From assembly GCF_009763245.1 (NCBI RefSeq), contig NZ_WKJZ01000001.1:1070455-1134454 (forward strand): a DNA stretch of 64,000 nucleotides. Reading direction: 5' to 3'. This DNA comes from Pseudomonas xionganensis. Its GTDB lineage: Bacteria > Pseudomonadota > Gammaproteobacteria > Pseudomonadales > Pseudomonadaceae. Positions within the stretch are counted from its first letter, which is position 1; the number at the start of each line of letters is the position of its first letter. Made by a program: the position numbers and the translations under genes. Positions 46,282 to 55,562 of the stretch are shown piece by piece. The notes under the pieces were generated by a model. It was not told the DNA's origin. It did not search any database and was given only the letters and a program-made list of their open reading frames with translations.

Positions 46282-47403
46282 TTAGGCCGTTACCACCCGA
46301 TTGCGGCCAGCAGCCTTGGCGGCATAGAGGGCATTGTCCACGCGGCGGAAGAAGCCTTCGGCGCTGTGATCGCGCGCCGGGTCAAAGCAGCCAACGCCTA
46401 GGCTGGCGGTCAGCGGCAGCAGATGCCCTTCCAGCTGGAAACCCTCGCCCGCCAGTTGTTGGCGGAAGTCCTCGGCCATCAGTCGAGCCTGCTCCAGGCT
46501 GGTATTGGGTAATAGAACGCCAAACTCCTCACCCCCCAGGCGCAGCAGTGCGTCACTGTCGCGGCGGAAGTTCAGGCGCATGCGTTCGGCGAAGGCGGCC
46601 AGGCAGCTGTCACCGCTGATATGGCCGTACTGGTCATTGATCTGCTTGAAGAAGTCGATATCCAGCAAGACCAGGGACAAGGCCTCGCCGCTGCGCTGGG
46701 CGTTGGCCAGCATGGCCGGGAACAGGTTGTTGAACAGATAACGATTGCCCAGTTGGGTCAGGCTGTCGGTGCGGTTGATCTGCTCCAGGCGCGCTTGCTG
46801 CTCCAGCAGTTGCAGCTCCAGTTCAAGGGTGGCGCGGTATTCCCTGTGGCTGCGGTTGAGTGCCAGTAGCAGATAGGCGAAGTAGCAGGCGAGGGTGACC
46901 AGCGTGGCCAACTGCTCCTGATAGTGCCAGAGCAGTGTCAGCAAGCCAGGTAGGTACAGCAGTACCAGGGCCGTTATGGCGCGGTACTTGCGCATGGCGA
47001 AGTTGAAGGCCATGGCTGTGCTGAAGGCGATGGTGCTGAGGGTGGCTATGTTGGCCGAGGAGCTGAAGCGCATCTGGCTCAAGCTCATGGCATAAACCAG
47101 GCCCCAGGCCAGGGCGGTGCTCAGAATCAGGGCCCAGTGTCGATCCAGCCATCGTTGCAGGGCTTTGCTGCTTTGCTCCGTTGGCAGGGCGTGGGCCAGG
47201 CGCAGGCCCCAGAGGCTGGCAAAGAGCAGGGTACCGCCCAGGCCCAGCAGCATGTCCTGTTGCGGCGCCTGGGCGAAGCCCCAGACCAGCAGCCAGGCCA
47301 GCAGGTAGAACACCCCGCCCAGACGGGTGCGCACCCGGGTGTCCTGGGCTTCGCGCCAGAGGCTGAAGGCGTGAGGTTGGCGAGGAACTGCGGTATCGCT
47401 CAT
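46282..47403 (-). CDS. Membrane diguanylate cyclase (GGEEF)
   Basis: A 373-residue enzyme that makes c-di-GMP from two GTP. The N-terminal 195 residues carry about six membrane helices (starting near VFYLLAWLLVWGFA and LLFASLWGLRLAH) with no recognised sensor domain, then a short coiled coil (LELELQLLEQQARLEQINR), then a GGDEF domain: DSLTQLGNRYLF, LLDIDFFKQINDQYGH and the active-site LRLGGEEFGVLL. RDSD five residues before GGEEF is a proper inhibitory I-site (RxxD), so product feedback is expected. ATG 47403 has a weak ribosome site; a start at 47448 would add 15 residues. The 3' end abuts the MITE-like repeat. Confidence 0.93.
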   Translation of the reverse strand: MSDTAVPRQPHAFSLWREAQDTRVRTRLGGVFYLLAWLLVWGFAQAPQQDMLLGLGGTLLFASLWGLRLAHALPTEQSSKALQRWLDRHWALILSTALAWGLVYAMSLSQMRFSSSANIATLSTIAFSTAMAFNFAMRKYRAITALVLLYLPGLLTLLWHYQEQLATLVTLACYFAYLLLALNRSHREYRATLELELQLLEQQARLEQINRTDSLTQLGNRYLFNNLFPAMLANAQRSGEALSLVLLDIDFFKQINDQYGHISGDSCLAAFAERMRLNFRRDSDALLRLGGEEFGVLLPNTSLEQARLMAEDFRQQLAGEGFQLEGHLLPLTASLGVGCFDPARDHSAEGFFRRVDNALYAAKAAGRNRVVTA

Positions 47404-47517
47404 TTTGTGATCACGAATATGCCATGGCTTGAGGATAGCGCTTTCCATCAAGCCATGGTGACAAAATGCCAGTGATCAGGCTGGGCGTTTACAGGTGCGT
47501 TGCGGCGGGTGGCTCTG

Positions 47518-48486
47518 TCAGTGGGTGCGGGCCACGGCAAAGCGGGTCAGTTCCACCAGCGCGTCGCGGTACTCGCTGGGTGGCAGGACTTCCAGGCAGG
47601 CGATGGCGCGTTCGGCGTAGTCGCGGGCTTGCTGGGCGGTGTAATCCAGGGCGCCAGCGGCTTCTACGGCCGCGCGGATGCTTTCCAGATCCTCGATGCC
47701 GCCTTTCTGGATCGCCTGGCGCACCAGGGCAGCCTGCTCGGGCGTGCCTTCGCGCATGGTGTAGATCAGCGGCAGGGTCGGTTTGCCTTCGGCCAGGTCG
47801 TCACCGACGTTCTTGCCCAGGCTGGCGGCGTCGCCCTTGTAGTCGAGCAGGTCGTCGACCAACTGGAAGGCCACGCCCAGGTGATCGCCAAAGGTGCGCA
47901 GGGCTTCGCGCTGAGCTTCTGTCGCGCCGGCCAGGGCGGCCGCACTGTGGGTCGAGGCCTCGAACAGCATGGCGGTCTTGCCGCGGATGACCTCCATATA
48001 GGTGTCTTCCGTGGTGCTGGCGTCGCGCACCTTGGACAGCTGCAGCACCTCGCCCTCGGCAATCACCCGGGTGGCGTGGGAGAGGATCTTCATCACCGGC
48101 ATGGAGCCGAGTTCGACCATCATTTCGAAGGAGCGCGAATAGAGGAAGTCGCCCACCAGTACACTGGGTGCGTTGCCCCATTGGGCGTTGGCAGTGCTGC
48201 GGCCACGGCGCATGTCGGACATGTCGACCACGTCGTCGTGCAGCAGGGTTGCGGTATGCAGAAACTCGATGGTGGCGGCCAGCAGGCGCAGCTGATCGCC
48301 TTCCAGCCCCAGGGCCTTGCCGCTGAGCAGGACCAGTAGCGGACGCAGGCGCTTGCCACCGGCGGAGATAATATAGTCGCCGATCTTCTCGACCAGCGGC
48401 ACCCGCGATACCACCTGTTTGCGGATGATGCCGTCAACGGCGGTAAAGTCATCCGCCACCACGCGGTAAAAGGCCTGGGGTTGCAT
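47518..48486 (-). CDS. ispB: Octaprenyl/polyprenyl diphosphate synthase IspB
   Basis: Makes the long isoprenoid side chain of ubiquinone by condensing isopentenyl diphosphate (322 residues). The two aspartate-rich motifs are LLHDDVVD and LVDDLLDYKGD, with GGKRLRPLLVLL as the IPP-binding start. The residues before DDVVD are small-to-medium, consistent with a long product; exact chain length cannot be read (Pseudomonas use Q9). It is divergent from rplU, as in other Pseudomonas and E. coli. Confidence 0.96.
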   Translation of the reverse strand: MQPQAFYRVVADDFTAVDGIIRKQVVSRVPLVEKIGDYIISAGGKRLRPLLVLLSGKALGLEGDQLRLLAATIEFLHTATLLHDDVVDMSDMRRGRSTANAQWGNAPSVLVGDFLYSRSFEMMVELGSMPVMKILSHATRVIAEGEVLQLSKVRDASTTEDTYMEVIRGKTAMLFEASTHSAAALAGATEAQREALRTFGDHLGVAFQLVDDLLDYKGDAASLGKNVGDDLAEGKPTLPLIYTMREGTPEQAALVRQAIQKGGIEDLESIRAAVEAAGALDYTAQQARDYAERAIACLEVLPPSEYRDALVELTRFAVARTH

Positions 48487-48565
48487 CGCTGGTACCTGTG
48501 AATCATAGGGTGCGCGGCATGCTAGGGGGCGGGGTAGGGGCTGTCAAGGCAAGCGGCTGGGGCGC

Positions 48566-48594
48566 TTGCACTGAGCGGGCGGCTTGCGTACAAT
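48566..48594 (+). promoter_or_regulatory. Sigma-70 promoter for rplU-rpmA
   Basis: TTGCAC (48566-48571), a 17-base spacer, TACAAT (48589-48594): strong matches at ideal spacing. Transcription start near 48601 leaves a leader of about 130 bases before rplU, long enough for control by the ribosomal protein itself. Confidence 0.7.
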
Positions 48595-48732
48595 CGCGCA
48601 CCCTGAACTTCCCCCCTGGGTATTTCCCTGCCTTACGCAATTGCACGGGTGTCATTCCGGCCCCGAGCAGCCATGCCAGCCGACACTTATTCCTATAAAG
48701 CGCTGGGTGAGCAGGATTAACGGAGATTTACC

Positions 48733-49044
48733 ATGTACGCAGTAATTGTTACTGGTGGCAAGCAATACAAAGTCACCGAAGGCGAATTCCTCAAGGTCGA
48801 AAAACTCGAGCTGGCCACTGGCGAAGCCGTGACTTTTGACCGTGTTCTGCTGGTCGGCAATGGCGACGACGTGAAAATCGGCGCTCCGGTTGTTGACGGT
48901 GCCAAGGTTGTGGCTGAAGTGGTTGCTCAAGGCCGTCACGACAAGGTCACCATCATCAAGTTCCGTCGTCGTAAGCACCACATGAAGCGCCAGGGCCACC
49001 GTCAGTGGTACACCGAGATCAAAATCACCGGTATCCAGGCCTGA
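48733..49044 (+). CDS. rplU: 50S ribosomal protein L21
   Basis: 103 residues, the normal length for L21. Begins [14 protein letters not shown] and ends with the conserved basic stretch [16 protein letters not shown] and the EIKITGI tail. It binds 23S rRNA with L20. ATG 48733 follows GGAGATTTACC. rpmA follows after 39 bp; they form the usual operon with obg downstream beyond a terminator. Confidence 0.99.
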   Translation: MYAVIVTGGKQYKVTEGEFLKVEKLELATGEAVTFDRVLLVGNGDDVKIGAPVVDGAKVVAEVVAQGRHDKVTIIKFRRRKHHMKRQGHRQWYTEIKITGIQA

Positions 49045-49083
49045 TTCGTTTCGGCCTGATCCCTTTATAGGAGTATTGAACTC

Positions 49084-49341
49084 ATGGCACACAAAAAAGC
49101 TGGCGGTAGTACCCGCAACGGTCGCGACTCAGAAGCCAAACGCCTTGGCGTGAAGATGTATGGCGGCCAGGCTATCAAAGCAGGCAACATCATCGTGCGT
49201 CAGCGCGGCACCCAGTTCCACGCCGGTTACGGCGTTGGCATGGGTAAGGATCACACCCTCTTCGCTAAGGTCGAAGGCGTGGTCAAGTTTGAAGTTAAGG
49301 GCGCCTTCGGTCGTCGTTACGTGAGCGTCGTAGCGGCTTAA
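49084..49341 (+). CDS. rpmA: 50S ribosomal protein L27
   Basis: 85 residues. Starts [19 protein letters not shown], the flexible arm that reaches the peptidyl transferase centre, then [22 protein letters not shown] and GRRYVSVV. There is no Firmicute-type N-terminal extension to be cleaved. AGGAG is upstream. Co-transcribed with rplU; an intrinsic terminator follows at once. Confidence 0.99.
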   Translation: MAHKKAGGSTRNGRDSEAKRLGVKMYGGQAIKAGNIIVRQRGTQFHAGYGVGMGKDHTLFAKVEGVVKFEVKGAFGRRYVSVVAA

Positions 49342-49356
49342 TTGCACGACTGCTGG

Positions 49357-49387
49357 AAAAGCCCTGTCCTTGCGACGGGGCTTTTTT
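49357..49387 (+). terminator. Intrinsic terminator after rpmA
   Basis: AAGCCCTGTC (49359-49368), loop CTTGC, GACGGGGCTT (49374-49383), then TTTT. One G-U pair. It separates rplU-rpmA from obg, with some readthrough possible. Confidence 0.88.
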
Positions 49388-49464
49388 GTTTCTTGGGGTT
49401 CTTGCCAAACTGCCCTGGATGCTGGCGTTCGATTTGAATGCAGGTCAATTTTGCAAGAACCTAG

Positions 49465-50733
<1,269 letters not shown>

Positions 50734-50743
50734 CGATTTTCCC

Positions 50744-50768
50744 AACGCCGCTTGATAGCGGCGTTTTT
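50744..50768 (+). terminator. Intrinsic terminator between obg and proB
   Basis: AACGCCGC (50744-50751), loop TTGATA, GCGGCGTT (50758-50765), then TTTG. A clean 8-bp GC-rich stem with a short U-tract. Confidence 0.8.
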
Positions 50769-50800
50769 GTGCTGATGGTTCGCTCTGGGGTTGGATGATC

Positions 50801-51919
50801 ATGCGTGACAAGGTGACTGGCGCGCAGCGCTGGGTAGTAAAGATCGGCAGTGCGCTGCTGACGGCAGATGGTCGTGGCCTGGATCGTGCCGCCATGGCGG
50901 TGTGGGTCAAGCAGATGGTGGCGCTGCGCGAGCAGGGCGTGGAGCTGGTGCTGGTGTCCTCCGGGGCAGTGGCGGCGGGCATGAGCAAGCTGGGTTGGGT
51001 GGCGCGTCCCAGTGCCATGCATGAGCTGCAGGCGGCGGCAGCCATCGGTCAGATGGTGCTGGTGCAGGCCTGGGAGTCGAGCTTTGCCGAGCATGGCCGG
51101 CGTACGGCGCAAATCCTCCTGACCCATGATGATCTGTCCGATCGCAAGCGCTACCTGAATGCCCGTAGCACCCTACGCACCCTGGTGGATCTGGATGTGG
51201 TGCCGGTGATCAACGAGAACGACACCGTGGTGACCGACGAGATCCGTTTCGGTGACAACGACACCCTGGCCGCCCTGGTGGCCAATCTGGTGGAGGCGGA
51301 CCTGCTGGTGATTCTCACCGACCGCGACGGCATGTATAACGCCGATCCGCGGCATAACCCCAATGCCGAGCTGATTTATGAGGGGCGGGCGGATGACCCG
51401 GCCCTGGATGCGGTGGCGGGTGGCGTCGGCGGCGCCCTGGGGCGTGGCGGCATGCAGACCAAGCTGCGCGCGGCGCGTCTGGCGGCGCGTTCCGGCGCTC
51501 ATACGGTGATTGTCGGTGGTGCCATCGAGCAGGTGCTGGCGCGGCTCAAGGCTGGCGAGCGGCTGGGTACCCTGCTGGCGCCGGAGCGTGGCATGCTGGC
51601 GGCGCGCAAGCAGTGGTTGGCCGGGCATCTGCAGACCCGCGGTACCCTGGTGCTGGATGAGGGGGCGGTCAAGGCGCTTTCTACTGGCACCAAGAGCTTG
51701 TTGCCGGTGGGGGTGCGGGCGGTGCAGGGCAGTTTTCGTCGTGGTGAGATGGTGGTGTGCGTGGCGCCTGATGGTCGCGAGATCGCCCGTGGTCTGGCCA
51801 ACTACAGCGCCCTTGAGGCGCAGAAAATCATTGGCCAGCCTTCCGATGCCATCGAAAAATTGCTGGGCTATGTGGATGAGCCCGAGCTGGTGCATCGCGA
51901 CAATATGATTCTGGTGTGA
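50801..51919 (+). CDS. proB: Glutamate 5-kinase ProB
   Basis: First step of proline synthesis: phosphorylates glutamate to gamma-glutamyl phosphate (372 residues). The amino-acid kinase domain has [35 protein letters not shown] and [10 protein letters not shown]; the C-terminal PUA domain (about 280-372) includes [19 protein letters not shown]. Proline inhibition is expected. ATG 50801 matches other Pseudomonas (MRDKVTGA); an ATG six bases upstream is in frame. creA follows after 8 bp. proA is not in the window. Confidence 0.97.
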   Translation: MRDKVTGAQRWVVKIGSALLTADGRGLDRAAMAVWVKQMVALREQGVELVLVSSGAVAAGMSKLGWVARPSAMHELQAAAAIGQMVLVQAWESSFAEHGRRTAQILLTHDDLSDRKRYLNARSTLRTLVDLDVVPVINENDTVVTDEIRFGDNDTLAALVANLVEADLLVILTDRDGMYNADPRHNPNAELIYEGRADDPALDAVAGGVGGALGRGGMQTKLRAARLAARSGAHTVIVGGAIEQVLARLKAGERLGTLLAPERGMLAARKQWLAGHLQTRGTLVLDEGAVKALSTGTKSLLPVGVRAVQGSFRRGEMVVCVAPDGREIARGLANYSALEAQKIIGQPSDAIEKLLGYVDEPELVHRDNMILV

Positions 51920-51927
51920 GGGTCGGT

Positions 51928-52392
51928 ATGCGAATCGTAAAGAACTGGCTGGGTGCGCTGGTGCTGCTGCCTGGGCTGGCGGCGGCCGAACAGATCGGTG
52001 AGGTGTCGACGGTTTTCAAGCTCATGGGGCCGAACGACAAGATCCTGGTCGAAGCCTTCGATGATCCCAAGGTGCAGGGCGTGACCTGCTACCTGTCGCG
52101 GGCCAAGACCGGTGGGGTCAAGGGTGGCCTGGGGTTGGCCGAGGATCGCGCCGAAGCCTCGATTGCCTGCCGCCAGGTCGGCCCGATCCGCTTTGTCGGG
52201 GAGCTCAAGGAGGGCGAGGAGGTGTTCAGGGAGCGCACCTCGCTGGTATTCAAGACCATGCAGGTGGTGCGCTTCTTCGATCGCAAGCGCAATACCCTGG
52301 TGTACCTGGTCTATAGCGACCGGGTGATCGAGGGCAGTCCGCAGAATGCGGTCACCGCCATTCCGGTTCTGCCCTGGCCGGAGCGATCCTGA
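51928..52392 (+). CDS. creA: CreA family exported protein
   Basis: A 154-residue protein with a Sec signal peptide ([20 protein letters not shown], cleaved after about residue 20). The body matches CreA (DUF1131-neighbour family of unknown function): [48 protein letters not shown] and [11 protein letters not shown]. Two cysteines (CYLS and CRQV) could form a periplasmic disulfide. Despite the name it has no shown role in catabolite control. It lies between proB and rpsT as in P. aeruginosa. A bidirectional terminator follows. Confidence 0.93.
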   Translation: MRIVKNWLGALVLLPGLAAAEQIGEVSTVFKLMGPNDKILVEAFDDPKVQGVTCYLSRAKTGGVKGGLGLAEDRAEASIACRQVGPIRFVGELKEGEEVFRERTSLVFKTMQVVRFFDRKRNTLVYLVYSDRVIEGSPQNAVTAIPVLPWPERS

Positions 52393-52394
52393 GT

Positions 52395-52422
52395 AAAAGC
52401 CCGAAGTGATTCGGGCTTTTTT
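52395..52422. terminator. Terminator after creA
   Basis: AAAAGCCCGAA (52395-52405), loop GTGA, TTCGGGCTTTT (52410-52420), then TT. Symmetric A and T tracts allow action on both strands. Confidence 0.9.
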
Positions 52423-52457
52423 CTGGCTTGGCGCTTGTTGCGATTATTGCAGGCAAT

Positions 52458-52484
52458 AAAAAACCGGCCATCAGGCCGGTTTTT
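52458..52484 (-). terminator. Terminator of rpsT
   Basis: AAAAACCGGCC (52459-52469), loop ATCA, GGCCGGTTTTT (52474-52484). Read on the minus strand it gives a GC stem followed by a U-run 16 bases after the rpsT stop. A second terminator (creA) lies 35 bases further. Confidence 0.9.
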
Positions 52485-52499
52485 CAAGAGCCACGGTAA

Positions 52500-52772
52500 T
52501 CAGGCGGCGGTAGCCAGTGCCTTGATATGACCGTTCAGGCGGCTCTTGTGACGAGCGGCCTTGTTCTTGTGGATGATGCCCTTGTCGGCCATACGGTCGA
52601 TTACCGGCACAGCCAGGGTGTAAGCGGTCTGGGCCTTGTCCAGGTCTTTGGCGTCGATAGCCTTGACCACGTTCTTGATGTAGGTACGGACCATGGAGCG
52701 CAGGCTGGCGTTATGGCTACGACGCTTCTCAGCCTGTTTTGCGCGTTTTTTGGCAGAAGGTGTATTGGCCAC
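52500..52772 (-). CDS. rpsT: 30S ribosomal protein S20
   Basis: 90 residues, lysine/arginine/alanine-rich helical bundle: [18 protein letters not shown] at the start and [19 protein letters not shown] at the end. The start is GTG at 52772, seven bases after a GAGGAG site and aligned with the conserved MANTPSAKK; a TTG two codons upstream is in frame but less well placed. Non-ATG starts are usual for rpsT and allow autogenous control of initiation in E. coli. It has its own strong promoter and terminator and is divergent from murJ. Confidence 0.98.
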   Translation of the reverse strand: MANTPSAKKRAKQAEKRRSHNASLRSMVRTYIKNVVKAIDAKDLDKAQTAYTLAVPVIDRMADKGIIHKNKAARHKSRLNGHIKALATAA

Positions 52773-52822
52773 CGTCAAGCTCCTCGAAAAAACTGGGGGG
52801 ATACGAACGAATAAGGCCGCGA

Positions 52823-52851
52823 ATCATGCCGACATGCCAGGCGCCTGTCAA
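52823..52851 (-). promoter_or_regulatory. Sigma-70 promoter for rpsT
   Basis: On the minus strand: a perfect TTGACA (complement of 52846-52851), a 17-base spacer and CATGAT (complement of 52823-52828). Transcription start near 52816 gives a leader of about 44 bases. Confidence 0.7.
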
Positions 52852-52966
52852 GTCTGTTGGCTATTGCCTGTGCTGGTCTGACCGGCGGCGGGTCGCTACA
52901 CTCGCAGCCTTTGCGCGGTACAGCATTGTCCGCGTTGGTATCCGTTAGCGGAAGTCGAAATTTCAG

Positions 52967-54511
52967 ATGAATTTGCTTAAATCCCTGGCCGCCGTCAGCT
53001 CCATGACCATGCTCTCAAGGGTGCTGGGTTTTGTGCGTGACACCATCATTGCGCGCATCTTCGGTGCCGGGGTGGCTTCGGACGCCTTTGTGGTGGCCTT
53101 CAAGCTGCCCAACCTGCTGCGCCGCATCTTTGCCGAGGGCGCCTTTTCCCAGGCCTTTGTGCCGATTCTGGCGGAATACAAGACCCAGCAGGGCGAGGAG
53201 GCGAGCCGCACCTTTGTCGCCTATGTCAGTGGCTTGCTGACCCTGGTGCTGGCGCTGGTGACGGCCTTGGGTATTCTGGCTGCGCCCTGGATCGTCTGGG
53301 CCTCGGCGCCCGGCTTTGCCGCCGAGGCTGAGCGTTTCGAGCTGACCGTCGATCTGCTGCGCCTGACCTTTCCTTATATATTGCTGATCTCTCTGTCATC
53401 CCTGGCCGGGGCGGTGCTCAACACCTGGAACCGCTTTTCGGTGCCGGCCTTTGTGCCGACCCTGCTGAATGTCAGCATGATCGTCTTTGCCCTGTACCTG
53501 GCGCCCTATTTCGATCCGCCGATCATGGCCCTCGGCTGGGCGGTGCTGGTGGGTGGCCTGGCCCAGTTGCTGTTTCAGCTGCCGCATCTGAAAAAGGTCG
53601 GCATGCTCGTGCTGCCGCGCCTGAATCTCAGGGACGCAGGTGTCTGGCGGGTGCTCAAGCAGATGGGGCCGGCCATTTTCGGGGTTTCGGTGAGCCAGAT
53701 TTCGCTGATCATCAACACCATCTTCGCCTCCTTTCTGGTGGCCGGTTCGGTGTCCTGGATGTACTACGCCGATCGCCTGATGGAGCTGCCCGCCGGGGTG
53801 CTAGGCGTGGCGCTGGGCACCATTCTGCTGCCGGCCCTGTCGAAGACCCATGCCGGTGCCAGTCGTGAGGACTATTCCAAGCTGCTCGACTGGGGCCTGC
53901 GCCTGTGCCTGGTGCTGGCGCTGCCCAGTGCTGTGGCTCTGGCGATCATCTCCGAGCCGCTGATTGCCTCGCTGTTCCAGTACGGCAAGTTCACCGCCGC
54001 CGATACCGCCATGACCCAGCGCGCCCTGATCGCCTATTCCCTGGGCCTGGTGGGCATCATCCTGGTGAAGATTCTGGCGCCGGCCTTCTATGCCCAGCAG
54101 AACATCAAGACCCCGGTGCGCATCGGCATGCTCACCCTGCTGGCGACCCAGGCGATGAATGTGCTGTTTGTCTTCGTGATTCCCCTGGCCCATGCCGGCC
54201 TGGCCCTGGCCATCGGCCTGGCGGCCTGTCTGAATGCCGCGCTGCTGTACTGGCAGCTGCGTAAGCGCGAGATGTTTCAGCCCCAGCCCGGCTGGGCGCT
54301 GTTTGCCGGCAAGCTGCTGCTGGCCTTGCTGGTCATGGCGGCGGCCTTGCTGCTGGCCATGCACCATCTGCCCGCCTGGGCCGAGGGCAGCATGCTCGGG
54401 CGCTTGCTGCGTCTGGCTGGGTTGGTGGGGGTGGGGCTGCTGGCCTATTTCACCAGCCTGGGGTTGCTGGGTTTTCGAGTGCGTGATTTTGCCCGGCGCA
54501 GCGCGCTGTGA
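52967..54511 (+). CDS. murJ: Lipid II flippase MurJ
   Basis: Moves lipid II across the inner membrane for peptidoglycan synthesis (514 residues, about 14 membrane helices over the whole length). Seen: [32 protein letters not shown] at the N-terminus with the conserved arginine in helix 1, and [20 protein letters not shown]. The charged central cavity residues typical of MurJ are present (for example R in SRVLGFVRD). It is the first gene of the run murJ-ribF-ileS-lspA-fkpB-ispH, though ribF has its own promoter. ATG 52967 has a weak ribosome site. Confidence 0.97.
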   Translation: MNLLKSLAAVSSMTMLSRVLGFVRDTIIARIFGAGVASDAFVVAFKLPNLLRRIFAEGAFSQAFVPILAEYKTQQGEEASRTFVAYVSGLLTLVLALVTALGILAAPWIVWASAPGFAAEAERFELTVDLLRLTFPYILLISLSSLAGAVLNTWNRFSVPAFVPTLLNVSMIVFALYLAPYFDPPIMALGWAVLVGGLAQLLFQLPHLKKVGMLVLPRLNLRDAGVWRVLKQMGPAIFGVSVSQISLIINTIFASFLVAGSVSWMYYADRLMELPAGVLGVALGTILLPALSKTHAGASREDYSKLLDWGLRLCLVLALPSAVALAIISEPLIASLFQYGKFTAADTAMTQRALIAYSLGLVGIILVKILAPAFYAQQNIKTPVRIGMLTLLATQAMNVLFVFVIPLAHAGLALAIGLAACLNAALLYWQLRKREMFQPQPGWALFAGKLLLALLVMAAALLLAMHHLPAWAEGSMLGRLLRLAGLVGVGLLAYFTSLGLLGFRVRDFARRSAL

Positions 54512-54553
54512 TCAGGGCTGAACGGGCGCCTGTTGTCCGCTGCCCGCTGTGCG

Positions 54554-54559
54554 TATAAT
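54554..54559 (+). promoter_or_regulatory. -10 element upstream of ribF
   Basis: A perfect TATAAT lies 28 bases before the ribF start. The best -35 is TTGTCC only 15 bases upstream, which is short. It would drive ribF and possibly the following genes. Confidence 0.45.
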
Positions 54560-54587
54560 CGGCCACTTTCTGAGCAAGAAGCGCGTT

Positions 54588-55514
54588 ATGCAGCTGGTTC
54601 GAGGCTTACACAACCTGCGTCCCGAGCATCGGGGCTGTGTCGCCACCATAGGCAATTTCGACGGGGTTCATCGCGGTCACCAGGCTATCCTGGCGCGTCT
54701 GCGTGAGCGTGCCCAGGCCCTTGGCGTACCCAGTTGCGTGGTGATCTTCGAGCCGCAGCCGCGGGAGTTTTTCGCCCCCCAGGCCGCGCCGGCGCGGCTG
54801 ACCCGCCTGCGCGACAAGCTCGCCCTGCTGGCCGCCGAGGGGGTGGATCGGGTGCTATGCCTGAGCTTCAACCGGCGCTTGCGGGAATTGTCCGCTGCCG
54901 AGTTTGTGCAGAAGGTGCTGCTCGATGGCCTGGCGGTCAAGCATCTGGAAGTGGGCGATGATTTCCGCTTTGGCTGCGACCGCGCCGGGGATTTTGCCTT
55001 TCTTGCCGAGGCCGGTGAGCGTGAGGGATTCAGCGTCGAAGCGGCCAATACCGTGGCCCTGGATGCCCAGCGGGTCAGCAGCACGCGGGTGCGCGAAGCC
55101 CTGGCCTCCGGCGATTTCGCCCTGGCTGAACACCTGCTGGGGCGCCCCTTCCAGATCGCCGGGCGGGTGCTGCACGGACAGAAACTCGGTCGCCAGCTGG
55201 ATGCGCCGACCGCCAATGTGCAGCTCAAGCGCAAGCGTGTCCCGCTGACCGGGGTCTACCTGGTCAGCACCGAGATAGACGGCCGCGTCTGGCCGGGCGT
55301 GGCCAATATCGGCGTGCGCCCCAGCGTGGCCGGTGACGGCAGTGCCCACCTGGAAGTGCATCTGCTGGATTTTGCCGGTGATCTGTATGGCCGGCGTTTG
55401 ACGGTGGCTTTCCACCAAAAGCTGCGTGATGAGCAGCGTTTCGCCTCCCTTGAGGCCTTGAAGACGGCTATTGCTGCCGATATTGCCGCCGCCCGTGCCC
55501 ATTGGCGCGTTTAA
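54588..55514 (+). CDS. ribF: Bifunctional riboflavin kinase / FAD synthetase RibF
   Basis: Makes FMN and then FAD from riboflavin (308 residues). The N-terminal FAD synthetase domain has ATIGNFDGVHRGHQAIL and the C-terminal flavokinase domain has VLHGQKLGRQLDAPTANV and GVANIGVRPSVAGDG followed by LEVHLLDFAGDLYG. ATG 54588 gives MQLVRGLHNLRPEH; an earlier in-frame start at 54549 lies upstream of the likely transcription start. It precedes ileS by 48 bp. Confidence 0.97.
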   Translation: MQLVRGLHNLRPEHRGCVATIGNFDGVHRGHQAILARLRERAQALGVPSCVVIFEPQPREFFAPQAAPARLTRLRDKLALLAAEGVDRVLCLSFNRRLRELSAAEFVQKVLLDGLAVKHLEVGDDFRFGCDRAGDFAFLAEAGEREGFSVEAANTVALDAQRVSSTRVREALASGDFALAEHLLGRPFQIAGRVLHGQKLGRQLDAPTANVQLKRKRVPLTGVYLVSTEIDGRVWPGVANIGVRPSVAGDGSAHLEVHLLDFAGDLYGRRLTVAFHQKLRDEQRFASLEALKTAIAADIAAARAHWRV

Positions 55515-55562
55515 GTACCCTGCGTCAACGGCTGGGTGCCAATCGCTTACGAAGAGCCTGAC

